A DNA stretch of 64,000 nt from Atkinsonella hypoxylon (taxonomy: Eukaryota; Ascomycota; Sordariomycetes; Hypocreales; Clavicipitaceae), in assembly GCA_000729835.1 (NCBI GenBank), contig JFHB01000152.1:1-64000 (forward strand). The letters are read 5' to 3'. The notes below the pieces were generated by a model, which made no database searches, had not been told where the DNA came from, and worked only from the letters and a program-made list of their open reading frames with translations. The translations under genes were made by a program, and so were the position numbers. This document shows, in pieces, positions 47,398 through 59,769 of this stretch. Every line of letters begins with the position of its first letter. Position 1 is the first letter of the stretch.

Positions 47398-48092
47398 TGT
47401 TAAAAATAAGCTACCCTGTATAGCCTATTTTTATGCCTACTAGTTGCTCTATCACGTGACCCTTATTAGGTCTTGTTACGTTGATTTTTAGTAGAGATAT
47501 CGTTGTTACTAGATGCAAACATCTAGATTTAACTAAGGCAAAGTTGCCTAACCTATAGTTAACTTTAACTGCGATTTTCTCTATAACTAGCAATGGTAGA
47601 AATTTAAGAAGTATACTATTTAAAAGCTAAGAATTAGGGCTATTTAATAGTATAATTGTTAGATAGAGTTGCTTATAAGGGTTGCTTGTTATTAGTAGAA
47701 TTTATTAAATTATGCACGTAAGCATCTCGTTTATATAGCTATAAGTCGATTTTTTTGTTTTTATATAGTAAATCTTTTTGCAGAAATTATAAAGTAGCCT
47801 ATAAGCCCCTTCTAGCGACTACAGCCTACTAATATAGTTAGTAGGTCTATAAAGGACTAGAAAGATTTAAGATCCTACTCTTACTTGTTCGTTACAGCGC
47901 TCTTAATATAAGATACTACTATTATTATAGTTATCTACTGCCTCTACGTGATCTATACTATACACTACAGCTTAATTTAGGCCGCTGCTGCTTCCACTAC
48001 GTAATAATTGCTAGGAGCAATTATAGGTGCTAAATCTAAGAGACCACTACCCTCTTAGATATCTAGTCCTATAATCCCTATTATTTTCAATA
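47398..48092 (+). repeat. E4 5' LTR (695 bp)
   Basis: Pairs with 62389-63083. Confidence 0.94.
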
Positions 48093-48109
48093 GGTTATAA
48101 GCCCAGAAG
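48093..48109 (+). other. E4 primer-binding site
   Basis: GGTTATAAGCCCAGAAG; one more G-to-A than in E2. Confidence 0.72.
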
Positions 48110-49059
48110 ACCTATCTGCAAGCTGTTAGCCCGCTAAAAATCTACTATTGTGTACTGTATTACCCACTAGAAGCTATATTGAGACCTGCGCTAGCAGCTA
48201 TTGCTGCTAAAAATTAGTAGCTTGCTGGAAGCTATTAATACCTGCTGCATACATATCGCCAGCCACTATACTGGTGTTTTCATTCTGCCCACCCTATGCC
48301 TCCTGCACTCTATGCACCCTGTGCATATACACTTTTAAAGCTATTCTTAATAGCTAGGTTCTATTGTTGCGCAACATTAAAATATACACATCTGCACATA
48401 TTATATTTGCACTGCGAATCGTTTTATTAGGCACTGCCTAATCAATTATTTCCATTAAGAAATAAGCTTAGCGCTGTACTGCATCGCTTGTTGTTGTGCT
48501 GTTATCTTGTATATTGTGCACCCTGTGCACCTCTGTTAGTGGCTATACTACAATTTGTAGTGCACACCTAACAGCTCTTGTTGCCGTTAGATATTCCTGT
48601 GTTTTCGGTTGCAGAATCAATTTGTATAGTAATCCCACTAGTTGGGATTTTAAAGTGGGAATTAGCTAGATATCCCTAAATTAGCTGTGCCTAGGTCTCT
48701 ACTGATTTATTAGAACCTAATTAGAGAAGAATCTCCTAAATTTTTTGGCTAAAAATAGCTAGGACCTATGTTTTATGCCCCTTGCGACCGCTTGTTAATC
48801 TAGTCTGCTATACAAATTGTATGCGTATACAGATTGCGATATAACGCAGCCTTTAGAGCCTGTTATACCTGTTACAAAAGAAATTGGAGAAAAATCTCAG
48901 TATAATTTCTAAAGATATAGGGCACTTCTAGGCCTATAATAGAGCAATCTATTAATATCTAGTAGAAGTTATTACTGTTATTTACTACTATTTCCACTGT
49001 AATTTGGCTATAATTAGCTATAAAAGAGCGTTAAATTAGCTACTTTTTAAACCCTTAAA
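48110..49059 (+). other. E4 untranslated leader
   Basis: Keeps the stretch near 48930-48960 that E3 and E5 lack. No coding motif. Confidence 0.6.
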
Positions 49060-51943
49060 ATAGCACCAAAAGGAACAGGCAAGGGAAAGAGCACAAGCCC
49101 TAAACGGGGTAGTAGTTCTAGTACACTAGCTACAGCTGCTGCTACTAGCTTTCCTAGTCCAGTAAGGTCCCCCCCTTAGCCAGTAGATTCCTCTTCTAAT
49201 AAAGAAGATTATACAGCTAAGAAGGCTCTAAAAGAAGCTAGATTAGCTTCTAAAAGAGTAGTGTAAGTCTATAATGTTTAAGCTGATCTAAAAGCTTAAA
49301 TAGATAAGTAACAAGAGACCCTAAATAGATTTATTAGGTATAGTGAAGCAAAATAAAGCTAAAATAAAGGTAATATAGCTAATTTACTAAGTAAATTAGA
49401 TACTATAATTACATCTATAGGTAATCTCTCTATAGGGTCTCCCTCTAAGGTAGTAGATTCTGTTACTTCTAAAAGAGCTTCTAAAGTCTCTTTTAAAGCC
49501 CCTAAACCTTCTAGTTTCTCTAATAGTGCTACTTTTCTGCCTACTTTTAATAAAGGCACTATAAAAGAGTTAAATAAGAAGGTCCACTCTATTCTAGAGG
49601 CTGCTAAGCTAAAAGGCCCTAAAAATTTTAAACAGTAGAAGCAAGCTTTAACTATTTAATTTAGAGCACTAGGATTCCCTTAATTTATTAATAATCCTAG
49701 TATAGCTAGTACTTTAGTAGATTTAGAACAAGCTATTATCCTTATAATTATAAGAGATAGTTGCCAATCTGGACCTTAAGCTGCTATAAGCTGGCATAAG
49801 TTCCCTGTAGATGCCTATAACGTTCTAGTTAGGCAATATTCGCAGAGTGCTGAAATACAACGTAGTACGCTATATACTAGTTATTACAACTTATTGTTTT
49901 CGAACTATAAGGGATCTTTAGAGGCCTTTAATGCTAAATTTAATAATTTACTAGCTAGATTATAGCTCTATAGTGTAGCTATTAATTCTATTGACTAGGT
50001 AAATCATTATATTAATGCTTTAAAGAAGACCTTCTCTAGCTAGGCTAAAAGGCAGCGATATTCTATTAGAGCTGCTAGAGCATAAGGTCTATCTGTAAAA
50101 ATGCTAAATTTACAGTTCCTTATAGCTGACTTATTAGAAGAACAAAGAGATAAAAGCTTCTCTATATCTAAGGCTCTTAGTTATAAAGCTTCTAATTCTA
50201 ATAGTTCTAATAATAAGGCTAATTAAGGAAAGAATCCTCCTAATTAGAAGAAGAATTCTAATTCTAATTCTAACGATTCTAATGCCTCTAAAGAAAAAGA
50301 TCAAGATAAAGCCTCTAAGAATAAGAAGAAGTGGAAGGGCTAAAGAAGAAGTAACAAAAATTCTAGGAATAAGGATAGAGAAGCTGCTTTTGCTATAGGT
50401 TGCTATAACCTATCTACTAGCAACCAGGATACTATAGATTCCAATAGTGAATCTAGCAGTTCTAGTAGTAATGATTCTTACGATTTAGATACGGAATCCA
50501 CTACTAGTGATACTAGTACTACTAGTAATAATACCCCTTCTTTTAACTATTCTAATAGAATAATTAAAAACTCCTTACTATACAATACAGGTTCTACCTG
50601 TTATATAGTTAACAATAAGGCATTTTTTAGGACTTTTAAGCCTATAAAAAAGGGTAAAACCGCGCCTATTGCTACTGGAGGTGGTCCTATTTATCCTAAA
50701 GGACAGGGAACTGCTGTATTCTAGGTACTAGTTAGTATAAATCTAGCTAAATACAGGCCTTTAGCTCTAAAGGATACTCTATATTGCCTAGGTTTAGATA
50801 CTAACCTAATAAGTGGTCTAAAGCACTATTTAACAGGGGGCACTCTCCTTAGAAATCAGCTATTTCTAGCTGATAGAAGCTACTGTAGGCTTCTAAATCC
50901 CAAAAAGCATAGTTTCTTCTTATAGCTTAAGGGGCAAGAGACCCCTAAAGTGTGTAAAAACCACGTAAATCTCTCTTATATAGGATTTACTAGCAATAGT
51001 TATAATAGCAGTTATAATGCTAGTTATTCTATAGAGGTTTAAATCCCTCAACAGCCTAGTTTTAATCCTGAGGAATATAGCTAAATCGAGGAATTATTTG
51101 ATTTTGAAGAAGAAGAAGATAATACTAATAACGATGCTATAGAGCCATTAGCCCTAGTTCCTAAACGGGCTCCTAGTTAGATTCCTTCTAATAACAGGGA
51201 TTTAGAAGGTCTAAATTCTAAGTTGCTGGATATTGGAGGAAATAGCCGTCTAGATCCCTTAAATAAGGCCTGTGGTTCTTAAGAGATCTAGCAAGATAGA
51301 GAGCAACAGGAAGCTAGCTCTAACAATAATTCTAGTAGTAATCCTACTGCTTCTTCTTCCTATAAGAAGCTACTAGAATTAGCTGCTACTTAGCACGTTA
51401 GATTAGGGCATATAGAACTCCCTTTACTAAAGAAGACTGCTTCTATTACTAAAGGTATTCCTAATTTTACAAAAATCAAGGAAAAGGATTTTAACTGCCT
51501 AGCTTACAACTAAGCTAAAGCTGTTAGAAGACCTAGTAAGCATGCTATTCCTGACCCCCCTAGATGTTTAGATATTATAGAGGGAGATACTGTTAAAATA
51601 GAGCCTATACTGCACAACAAAAGGCCTCTAGTTCTTTTTCTAATTGTTAGAAAAACACGGTATAAGTAGTCTTTTAATCTAGCTAATAAAGAGGGTTCTA
51701 CTCTCTATAGCTGCATTAAAGGCTTCTTTAAGGAATTAAAAAACCAGTATAACTGCTACCCTAAACACCTTCATTTTGATAGTAGTATAGAAATCGATAC
51801 TAGGTTGCAAGCTTGGCTATCTTCTAAGGGTATTTGCTTTAGCACCTCTTGCCCCTATATTCACGAACAGAATAGGCTAATAGAGAGAGCTATAAGGGTA
51901 CTTCTAGACCGTTTGCGTGCTACCCTACAGTGGTCACAATTAC
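49060..51943 (+). pseudogene. E4 Copia gag-pol, 5' part (gag to integrase)
   Basis: Start codon ATA (49060-49062). Gag, protease (LLYNTGST with Asn, near 50577-50600) and integrase up to the E5 insertion. Here the core reads FDSS (near 51775-51787), so the second catalytic Asp is retained, unlike E2 and E3, and the Glu block (RLIERAIRV, near 51870-51897) is intact. The zinc pair is Cys-x2-Tyr. It continues at 59765. Confidence 0.85.
51939..51943. repeat. Left target-site duplication of E5 (ATTAC)
   Basis: Recurs at 59765-59769; the unbroken site is visible in E2 near 25134-25140. Confidence 0.92.
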
Positions 51944-52639
51944 TATTGAAAATAATAGGGATTACAGGACTAGATATCTAAGAGGGTAGTGGTCTCTTAG
52001 ATTTAGCACCTGTAATTGCTCCTAGCAATTATCACGTAGTGGAAGCAGCAGCAGCCTAAATTAAGCTGTAGTGTATAGTATAGATTATATAGAGGCAGTA
52101 GATAACTATAATAATAGTGGTATCTTATATTAAGAGCGCTATAACAAACAAGTAAGAGTAGAATCTTGAATCTTTCTAGTCCTTTATAGACCTACTAACT
52201 ATATTAGCGGGCTGTAGTCGCTAGAAGGGGCTTATAGGCTACTTTATAATTTCCGCAAAAAGATTTACTATATAAAAACAAAAAAATCAACTTACAGCTA
52301 TATAAACGAGATACCTATGTATACAATTTAACAAATTCTACTAATAATAAGCAATCCTTATAAGCAACTCTATCTAACAATTATACTATTAGATAGCCCT
52401 AATTCTTAGCTTTTAAATAGTATACTTCTTAAATTTCTACTATTGCTAGTTGTAGAGAAAATCGCAGTTAAAGTTAACTATAGGTTAGGCAACTTTACCT
52501 TAGTTAATTCTAGATGTTTTGCATCTAGTAACAGCGATATCTCTACTAAAAATTAACGTAACAAGACCTAATAAGGGTTACGTAATAGAGCAACTAGTAG
52601 GCGTAAAAATAGGCTATATAGGGTAGCTTATTTTTAACA
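51944..52639 (-). repeat. E5 3' LTR (696 bp)
   Basis: Pairs with 59069-59764. On the + strand it begins TATTGAAAATAATAGGG. Confidence 0.94.
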
Positions 52640-52647
52640 CTCCCTCT
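52640..52647 (-). other. E5 polypurine tract
   Basis: CTCCCTCT on the + strand, AGAGGGAG on the element strand. Confidence 0.76.
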
Positions 52648-52889
52648 AGAAATGTAAGAAGTAACTAGTTCTATAAGCAACTTAGCTCCTTTAAAGGATA
52701 TCTAAGTTAGAATTAACTAACAAAATACAGTACTAATAACAGAACTAAATAACATAACTAATTCTAGCAATTCTAGGGTAGTTATAGTTAAATATAACTA
52801 GTTGTTGTTAATTGTTTTTGTTGTTTTCGATTTTTAACTGTTTTTTCGTTGCTTTTTGATTTTTTAAGTGTTTTTGTTGCTTTTATAAG

Positions 52890-55800
52890 CTAGCTAGAAA
52901 GCTCTAGTAACTTAATGAATTGTTAATGCTTTTAAATAGTAAGAGGCTTAGTTAGGCTATCTGCTGGCATCTAATTTGTATTAATATAACTAACCTTAGC
53001 TATACCTTTACAAATCTTTTCCCTAATGTAGTTAAACTTTAAAAGGGTATACTTAGTCCTACTATACAACGTTAGGTTGTAAGCAGTAACTATAGCACCT
53101 TAATTATTACACCTAATAGAAATAGGAGGGGTTAAAGGCAGCTTTATCTCCTTAAAAAGGCTGTAGAGCCACTCTAATTCCCTAATAGCTTTAGATAATG
53201 CATTAGATTCTGCTTCTAAAGTGGAAAGAGCAATAGTACTAGCTTTCTTTAATTTCCAGCTAATAGGTCCACTAGCTAGCTTATATAGATAAGCATAGGT
53301 TGATTTAGAAGAGACTTTATCACCAGCAAAATCGCTATCGCAATAACTAAGGAGGGTCTTAAGTACTTCTTTGCAACTAATAGAGCTATTAAAAGCTTTA
53401 GAAGAAGACCCTAGTGGTATAGAATGCTTATAAATAATAGCAAAGCTTCTAGTACTACTTAAGTACCTTAGGAGGTGCTTAGAGGCGTTTAGGTGCTCTA
53501 TATAGGGCTTAGCTAGGAAGGTTGATAGCTACTAAACGGAAAAAGCAATATTAGCTCTAGTTAGCAACATTAGGTACATTATAGTGCCTATTATGCTCTA
53601 ATAAAGCTTATAATCGGATTTTAAGAGAAGTTTTGTAACTAGTTGCTTTAGAATCCCTAGCTGTATAGGGATAGAAGCTAGCTTAGCATCTAGCATTTTG
53701 AATCTTTCTAGGGCTTTAAGGATGTATTAAGATTAATGGATTTTAATAGACCTTTTAGACCTATTATGGGTGATTTAAACGCCTAGAAAGAATTCTGCTA
53801 GTCCTCTATCTTCTATTGGATAAGCTTTATGTAATAACTTCTTTAGCTTATTGATATAGCTTAGATTTAGACCAATTAGAAGACAGTTATCTACGTAAGT
53901 AGCAATATACGTAGATGTAGCTAGGTTATAAAAGACTGCTGGGTCTAATATAAGAGGTTTAAATCTATGCTTTTGAAGTAATTCTATTAGAATTTGCTGC
54001 TATTCTCTAGGACTTTACTTTAGACTATAGAGGGATTTTTCTAGCTTAATTACTTGCTCTTTAGAGGGCTTATAATTACAGCTTTTTAGTAGCTTAGCTA
54101 CTAATAGTGTTGCTTCTGTAAATTCAACGAATCTATCTAGGATTTCTATATAAATAGCTTCCTTTAGCTTGCTATTTAAAAACGCTCCTATAAAGTCGAT
54201 TTGCTTAACTTCCTAGTTATTAAAAGCTGTAAGGGCTAATAATATATGCTAGCTAGGAGGAATACTAGTTGCAGTAAAGGTCTCTAGATAGTCTTAACCT
54301 TCTATTTGCATAAATCCCTTAGCAATAAGGCGGGCCTTATATTTAATAGAATTATTTTCTTTATCCTTTTTAAGCCTATAAATAAGCTTATTCTTTAGAA
54401 CTCTTTAGCCCTAAAGTACTTAGTCTTTCCCTATAAATTTGAAGGTTCCAGCAGCTAATAGCTGCTTAAATTCGCTATAGGTAGCTTCTATCTAATGCTG
54501 CTTAGTAGAGCTTTTTAGGGCTTGCTTCTACGTATTAGGAAGTTCATCCTTATTACTATTAGAAGTAATAGCTGCTTTAGTCCTTGCCTTAAAGCATAGA
54601 TCCTTAATTAAGGAAAATATGTCTCTATCTAAATCTATAGCATTAGCATTAGCTTCAGCTTCTATAGGTTCTATATTAGCCTGAGGGGCTTCTATAGATA
54701 TAGGGGCTTTAGGGGCCTCTATAGCTTCTATAGGGTTGCTTAGTAGAAGAGCTTGATTTTCTACAGGTTCTAGTGGATGATTTGGCACATCCAGATAACT
54801 AGGATAAGGATACTTAGGAGTATAATTATCTTCTAATTGCTGCTAGTTATCGATTTCTCCCTCTAAAGGATTATCCACTATAGAACTAATAGGAACCTTA
54901 GGGATGCCCTGTGAAATAGAACCTATTCCTTCTATAATTTTAATAAAGCTAGTCTTTATAACAGCTTATTTAGAGGGAATATATATTAGATATACATTAG
55001 AACCTAGTGTAGCTAAAAGTCTACTAGGAATAGTTCTTTTAGCTAGCTTCTGCAACCTAGATCGTTGTTCTAAAGGAATTAGAACTTCGCAATAGGAGCC
55101 TATAGCCCTTATTTCAGTAAAATTAGGCTTATAGGTCTTAGAAGGCTCTAAATCAGCTAGATATAGCTGTTTAGGACTTAGTGGTTTAGTACTATTTGCA
55201 GTAGTATTAACTAAATCCACTATAGCAGGAAGGATGTAAGACTATAGATATAGAGGTAATTATAACTACTGTAGAGTAGCACGCAAACGGTCTAGAAGTA
55301 CCCTTATAGCTCTCTCTATTAGCCTATTCTATTCGTAAATATAGGGGCAAGAGGTGCTAAAGCAAATACCCTTAGAAGATAGCTAAGCTTACAACCTAGT
55401 ATTGATTTCTGTACTACTATTAAAATAAAGGTGTTTAGGGTAGCAGTTATACTGGTTTTTTAATTCCTTAAAGAAGCCTTTAATACAGCTATAGAGAGTA
55501 AAACCCTCTTTATTAGCTAGATTAAAAGACTACTTATACCGTGATTTTCTATTAATTAGAAAAAGAACTAGAGGCCTTTTATTGTGCAGTATAGACTCTA
55601 TTTTAACGGTATCTCCCTCTATAATATCTAAACATCTAGGGGGGTTAGGAATAGCATGCTTGCTAGGTCTTCTAACAGCTTTAGCTTAATTGCAAGCTAG
55701 GCAGTTAAAATCCTTTTCCTTAATTTTCGAAAAATTAGGGATTCCTTTAGTAATAGAAGCAGTCTTCTTTAGTAAAGGGAGTCCTATATGCCTTAATCTA

Positions 55801-58130
55801 ATATGCTAAGTAGTAGCTAATTCTAGGAGCTTCTTATAGGAAGAAGAAGCTATAGAGTTACTAGAATTATCATTAGAGCTAGCTTCCTATTGCTCTCTAT
55901 CTTGCTAGATCTCTTGAGAACTATAGGCCTCGTTTAAGGGATCTAGACGGCCACTTCCTCTAATATCTAGCAACTTAGGATTTAGACCTTCTAAATCCCT
56001 GTTATTAGAAGGAATCTAACTAGGAGCCCGTTTAGGAACTAGAGCTAATGGCTCTATAGCATTGTTATTGGTATTATCTTCTTCTTTAAAATCAAATAAT
56101 TCCTTAATTCGGCTATATTCCTCTAGATTAAAACTAGGCTGTTAAGGGATTTAAACCTCTATAGAATAACTAGCATTATAACCGCTATTATAACTATTGC
56201 TAGCTAGAAATCCTATATAAGAGAGATTAGCGTGGTTTTTACACACTCTAGGGGTCTCTTGCCCCTTAAGCTGTAAGAAGAAACTATACTTTTTAGGATT
56301 TAGAAGCCTACAGCAGCTTCTATTAGCTAGAAATAGCTAATTTCTAAGGAGAGTACCCCCTATTAAATAGTGCTTTAGACTACTAATTAGGTTAGTATCT
56401 AAACCTGGGCAATATAGAGCATCCTTTAGAGCTAAAGGCCTGTATTTAGCTGGATTTATACTAACTAGTACCTAGAATACAGCAGTTCCCTGTCCTTTAG
56501 GATAAATAGGACCTCCTCTAGTAGCAATAGGCGCGGTTTTACCCTTTTTTATAGGCTTAAAAGTCCTAAAAAATGCCTTATTGTTAACTATATAACAGGT
56601 AGAACCTGTATTGTATAGTAAGGAGTTTTTAATTATTCTATTAGAATAGTTAAAAGAAGGGGTATTATTACTAGTAGTACTAGTATCACTAGTAGTGGAT
56701 TCTGTATCTAAATCGTAAGAATTATCACTACTAGAACTGCTAGATTCACTATTGGAATCTATAGTATCCTAGTTGCTAGTAGATAGGTTATAACAACCTA
56801 TAGCAAAAGCAGCTTCTCTATCCTTATTCCTAGAGTTTTTGTTACTTCTTCTTCAGCTCTTCTACTTCTTCTTATTCTTAGAGGCTTTATCTGTATCTTT
56901 AGAGGCATTAGAATTATTAGAATTAGAATCGGAATTCTTCTTCTAATTGGGAGGATTCTTTCCTTGATTAGCCTTATTATTATTAGAACTATTAGAAGCC
57001 TTATAACTAAGAGCTTTAGATATAGAGGAGCTTTTATCTCTTTGTTCTTCTAATAAATCAGCCATAAGGAACTGTAAATTCAGCATTTTTACAGATAGAC
57101 CTTGTGCTCTAGCAGCTCTAATAGAATATTGCTGCCTTTCAGCCTAGCTAGGGAAGGTCTTCTTTAAAGCATCAATATAATGATTTACCTAGTCAATAGG
57201 ATCAATAGCTACACTATAGAGCTGTAATCTAGCTAGTAAATTATTAAATTTAGCATTAAAGGCCTCTAAAGATCCCTTATAGTTCGAAAACGATAAGTTG
57301 TAATAACTAGTATATAGCGTACTACGTTGTATTTTAGCACTCTGCGAATATTGCCTAACTAGAACGTTATAGGCATCTACAGGGAACTTATGCCAGCTTA
57401 TAGCAGCTTAAGGTCCAGATTGGCAACTATCTCTTATAATTATAAGGATAATAGCTTGTTCTAAATCTACTAAAGTACTAGCTATACTAGGATTATTAAT
57501 AAATTAAGGGAATCCTAGTGCTCTAAATTAAATAGTTAAAGCTTGCTTCTACTGTTTAAAATTTTTAGGGCCTTTTAGCTTAGCAGCCTCTAGAATAGAG
57601 TGGACCTTCTTATTTAACTCTTTTATAGTGCCTTTATTAAAAGTAGGCAGAAAAGTAGCACTATTAGAGAAACTAGAAGGTTTAGGGGCTTTAAAAGAGA
57701 CTTTAGAAGCTCTTTTAGAAGTAACAGAATCTACTACCTTAGAGGGAGACCCTATAGAGAGATTACCTATAGATGTAATTATAGTATCTAATTTACTTAG
57801 TAAATTAGCTATATTACCTTCATTTTAGCTTTGTTTTACTTCACTATGCCTAATGAATCTATTTAGGGTCTCTTGTTGCTTATCTATTTAAGCTTTTAGA
57901 TCAGCTTAAATATTATAGACTTGCACTACTCTTTTAGAAGCTAATCTAGCTTCTTTTAGAGCCTTCTTAGCTGTATAATCTTCTTTATTAGAAGAGGAAT
58001 CTACTGGCTGAGGGGGGGACCTTGCTGGACCAGGAAAGCTAGTAGCAGCAGCTGGATTAGCTAGTGTACTAGAACTACTACCCCTTTTAGGGCTTATGCT
58101 CTTTCCTTTGCCTATTCCTTTTAGTGCTAT
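52890..58130 (-). pseudogene. E5 Copia gag-pol polyprotein pseudogene
   Basis: Read right to left from the former start (now ATA, 58130-58128). Protease Asn for Asp near 56600. Integrase near 55900-54950: a frame of 84 codons (54966-55220) is still open and covers the conserved segment after the core. The acidic linker (54528-54788) is also open for 86 codons. Reverse transcriptase has YVDN near 53895. A block just downstream (53820-53870) differs from E1-E4 by transversions as well as transitions, with a Gln/His-type codon where others have TAA, so it descends from a different pre-RIP variant. RNase H near 53330-53345. TAA/TAG codons at Gln/Trp positions elsewhere. Confidence 0.86.
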
Positions 58131-59051
58131 TTTAAGGGTTTAAAATATAGCTAATTTAACGCTCTTTATAGCTAATTATAGCCTAAATTACAGTGGAAAT
58201 AGTAGTAAATAACAGTAATAATTCTTACTAAATATAGGCTAGAAGTGCCCTATATCTTCAGAAATTATACTGAGATTTTTCTCTAATTTCTTTTGTAATA
58301 GGTATAACAGGCTCTAAAGGCTGCGTTATATCGCGATCTGTATACACATACAATTTATATAGCAGACTAGATTAACAAGCGGTCGCGAGGGGCATAAAAC
58401 ATAGGTCCTAGCTATTTTTAGCCAAAAAATTCAGGAGATTCTTCTCTAATTAGGTTCTAACAAATTAGTGGAGACCTAGGCACAGCTAATTTAGGGATAT
58501 CTAGCTAATTCCTACTTTAAAATCCTAACCAGTGGGATTACCACACAAATTGATTCTGCAACCGAAAACATAGGAATATCTGCAACAAGAGCTGTTAGGC
58601 GTGCACTACAAATTGTAGTATAGCCACTAACAGAGGTGCATAGGGTGCACGATATACAAGATAACAGCACAACAACAAGCAATGCAGTGCAGCGCTAAGC
58701 TTATTTCTTAATAGAAATAATTAATTAGGCAGTGCCTAATAAAACGATTCGCAGTGCGAATGTAATGTGTGCAGATATATATATTTTAATGTTGTGCAAC
58801 GATAGAACCTAGCTATTAAGAATAGCTTTAAAAGTGTGTATATATAGAGTGCATAGAGTGCGGGAGGCACAGGGTAGGCAGAATGAAAACACTAGTATAG
58901 TGGCTAGCGATGTGTGTGCAGCAGGTATTAATAGCTTCCAGCAAGCTACTAATAGCAGCAATAGCTGCTAGCGTAGGTCTTAATATAGCTTCTAGTGGGT
59001 AATACAGTACACAATAGTAGATTTCAGCGGGCTAACAGCTTGCAGATAGGT
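58131..59051 (-). other. E5 untranslated leader
   Basis: Shares the short deletion near 58220-58235 with E3. No coding motif. Confidence 0.6.
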
Positions 59052-59068
59052 CTTCCGGGCTTATAACC
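59052..59068 (-). other. E5 primer-binding site
   Basis: Reads GGTTATAAGCCCGGAAG on the element strand, as in E2 and E3. Confidence 0.75.
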
Positions 59069-59764
59069 TATTGAAAATAATAGGGATTACAGGACTAGAT
59101 ATCTAAGAGGGTAGTGGTCTCTTAGATTTAGCACCTGTAATTGCTCCTAGCAATTATCACGTAGTGGAAGCAGCAGCGGCCTAAATTAAGCTGTAGTGTA
59201 TAGTATAGATTACGTAGAGGCAGTAGATAACTATAATAATAGTGGTATCTTATATTAAGAGCGCTATAACGAATAAGTAAGGGTAGGATCTTAAATCTTT
59301 TTAGTCCTTTATAGACCTACTAACTATATTAGCAGGCTGTAGTCGCTAGAAGGGGCTTATAGGCTACTTTATAATTTCCGCAAAAAGATTTACTATATAA
59401 AAACAAAAAAATCGACTTACAGCTATACAAACGAGATGCCTACGTGCACAATTTAACAAATTCTACTAATAATAAGCAATCCTTATAAGCAACTCTATCT
59501 AACAATTATACTATTAGATAGCCCTAATTCTTAGCTTTCGAATAGTATACTTCTTGAATTTCTACTATTGCTAGTTGTGGAGAAAATCGCAGTTAAAGTT
59601 GACTATAGGTTAGGCAACTTTGCCTTAGTCGATTCTAGATATTTCGCATCTAGTAACAGCGATATCTCTACCAAAAATCAACGTAACAAGACCTAATGAG
59701 GGTCACGTGATAGAGCAACTAGTAGGCGTAAAAATAGGCTATACAGGGTAGCTTATTTTTAACA
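59069..59764 (-). repeat. E5 5' LTR (696 bp)
   Basis: Partner of 51944-52639; less damaged than the partner in the region near 59640-59720. Confidence 0.94.
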
Positions 59765-59769
59765 ATTAC
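59765..59769. repeat. Right target-site duplication of E5 (ATTAC)
   Basis: Matches 51939-51943. The E4 frame resumes here. Confidence 0.92.

Larger units (their letters stand above)
51944..59764 (-). mobile_element. Copia-E copy E5, full-length, nested in E4
   Basis: Complete 7,821-bp Ty1/Copia element on the minus strand, inserted in the integrase of E4, opposite in orientation. LTRs are 696 bp each and ATTAC duplications are perfect. It must be younger than E4. Confidence 0.95.
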
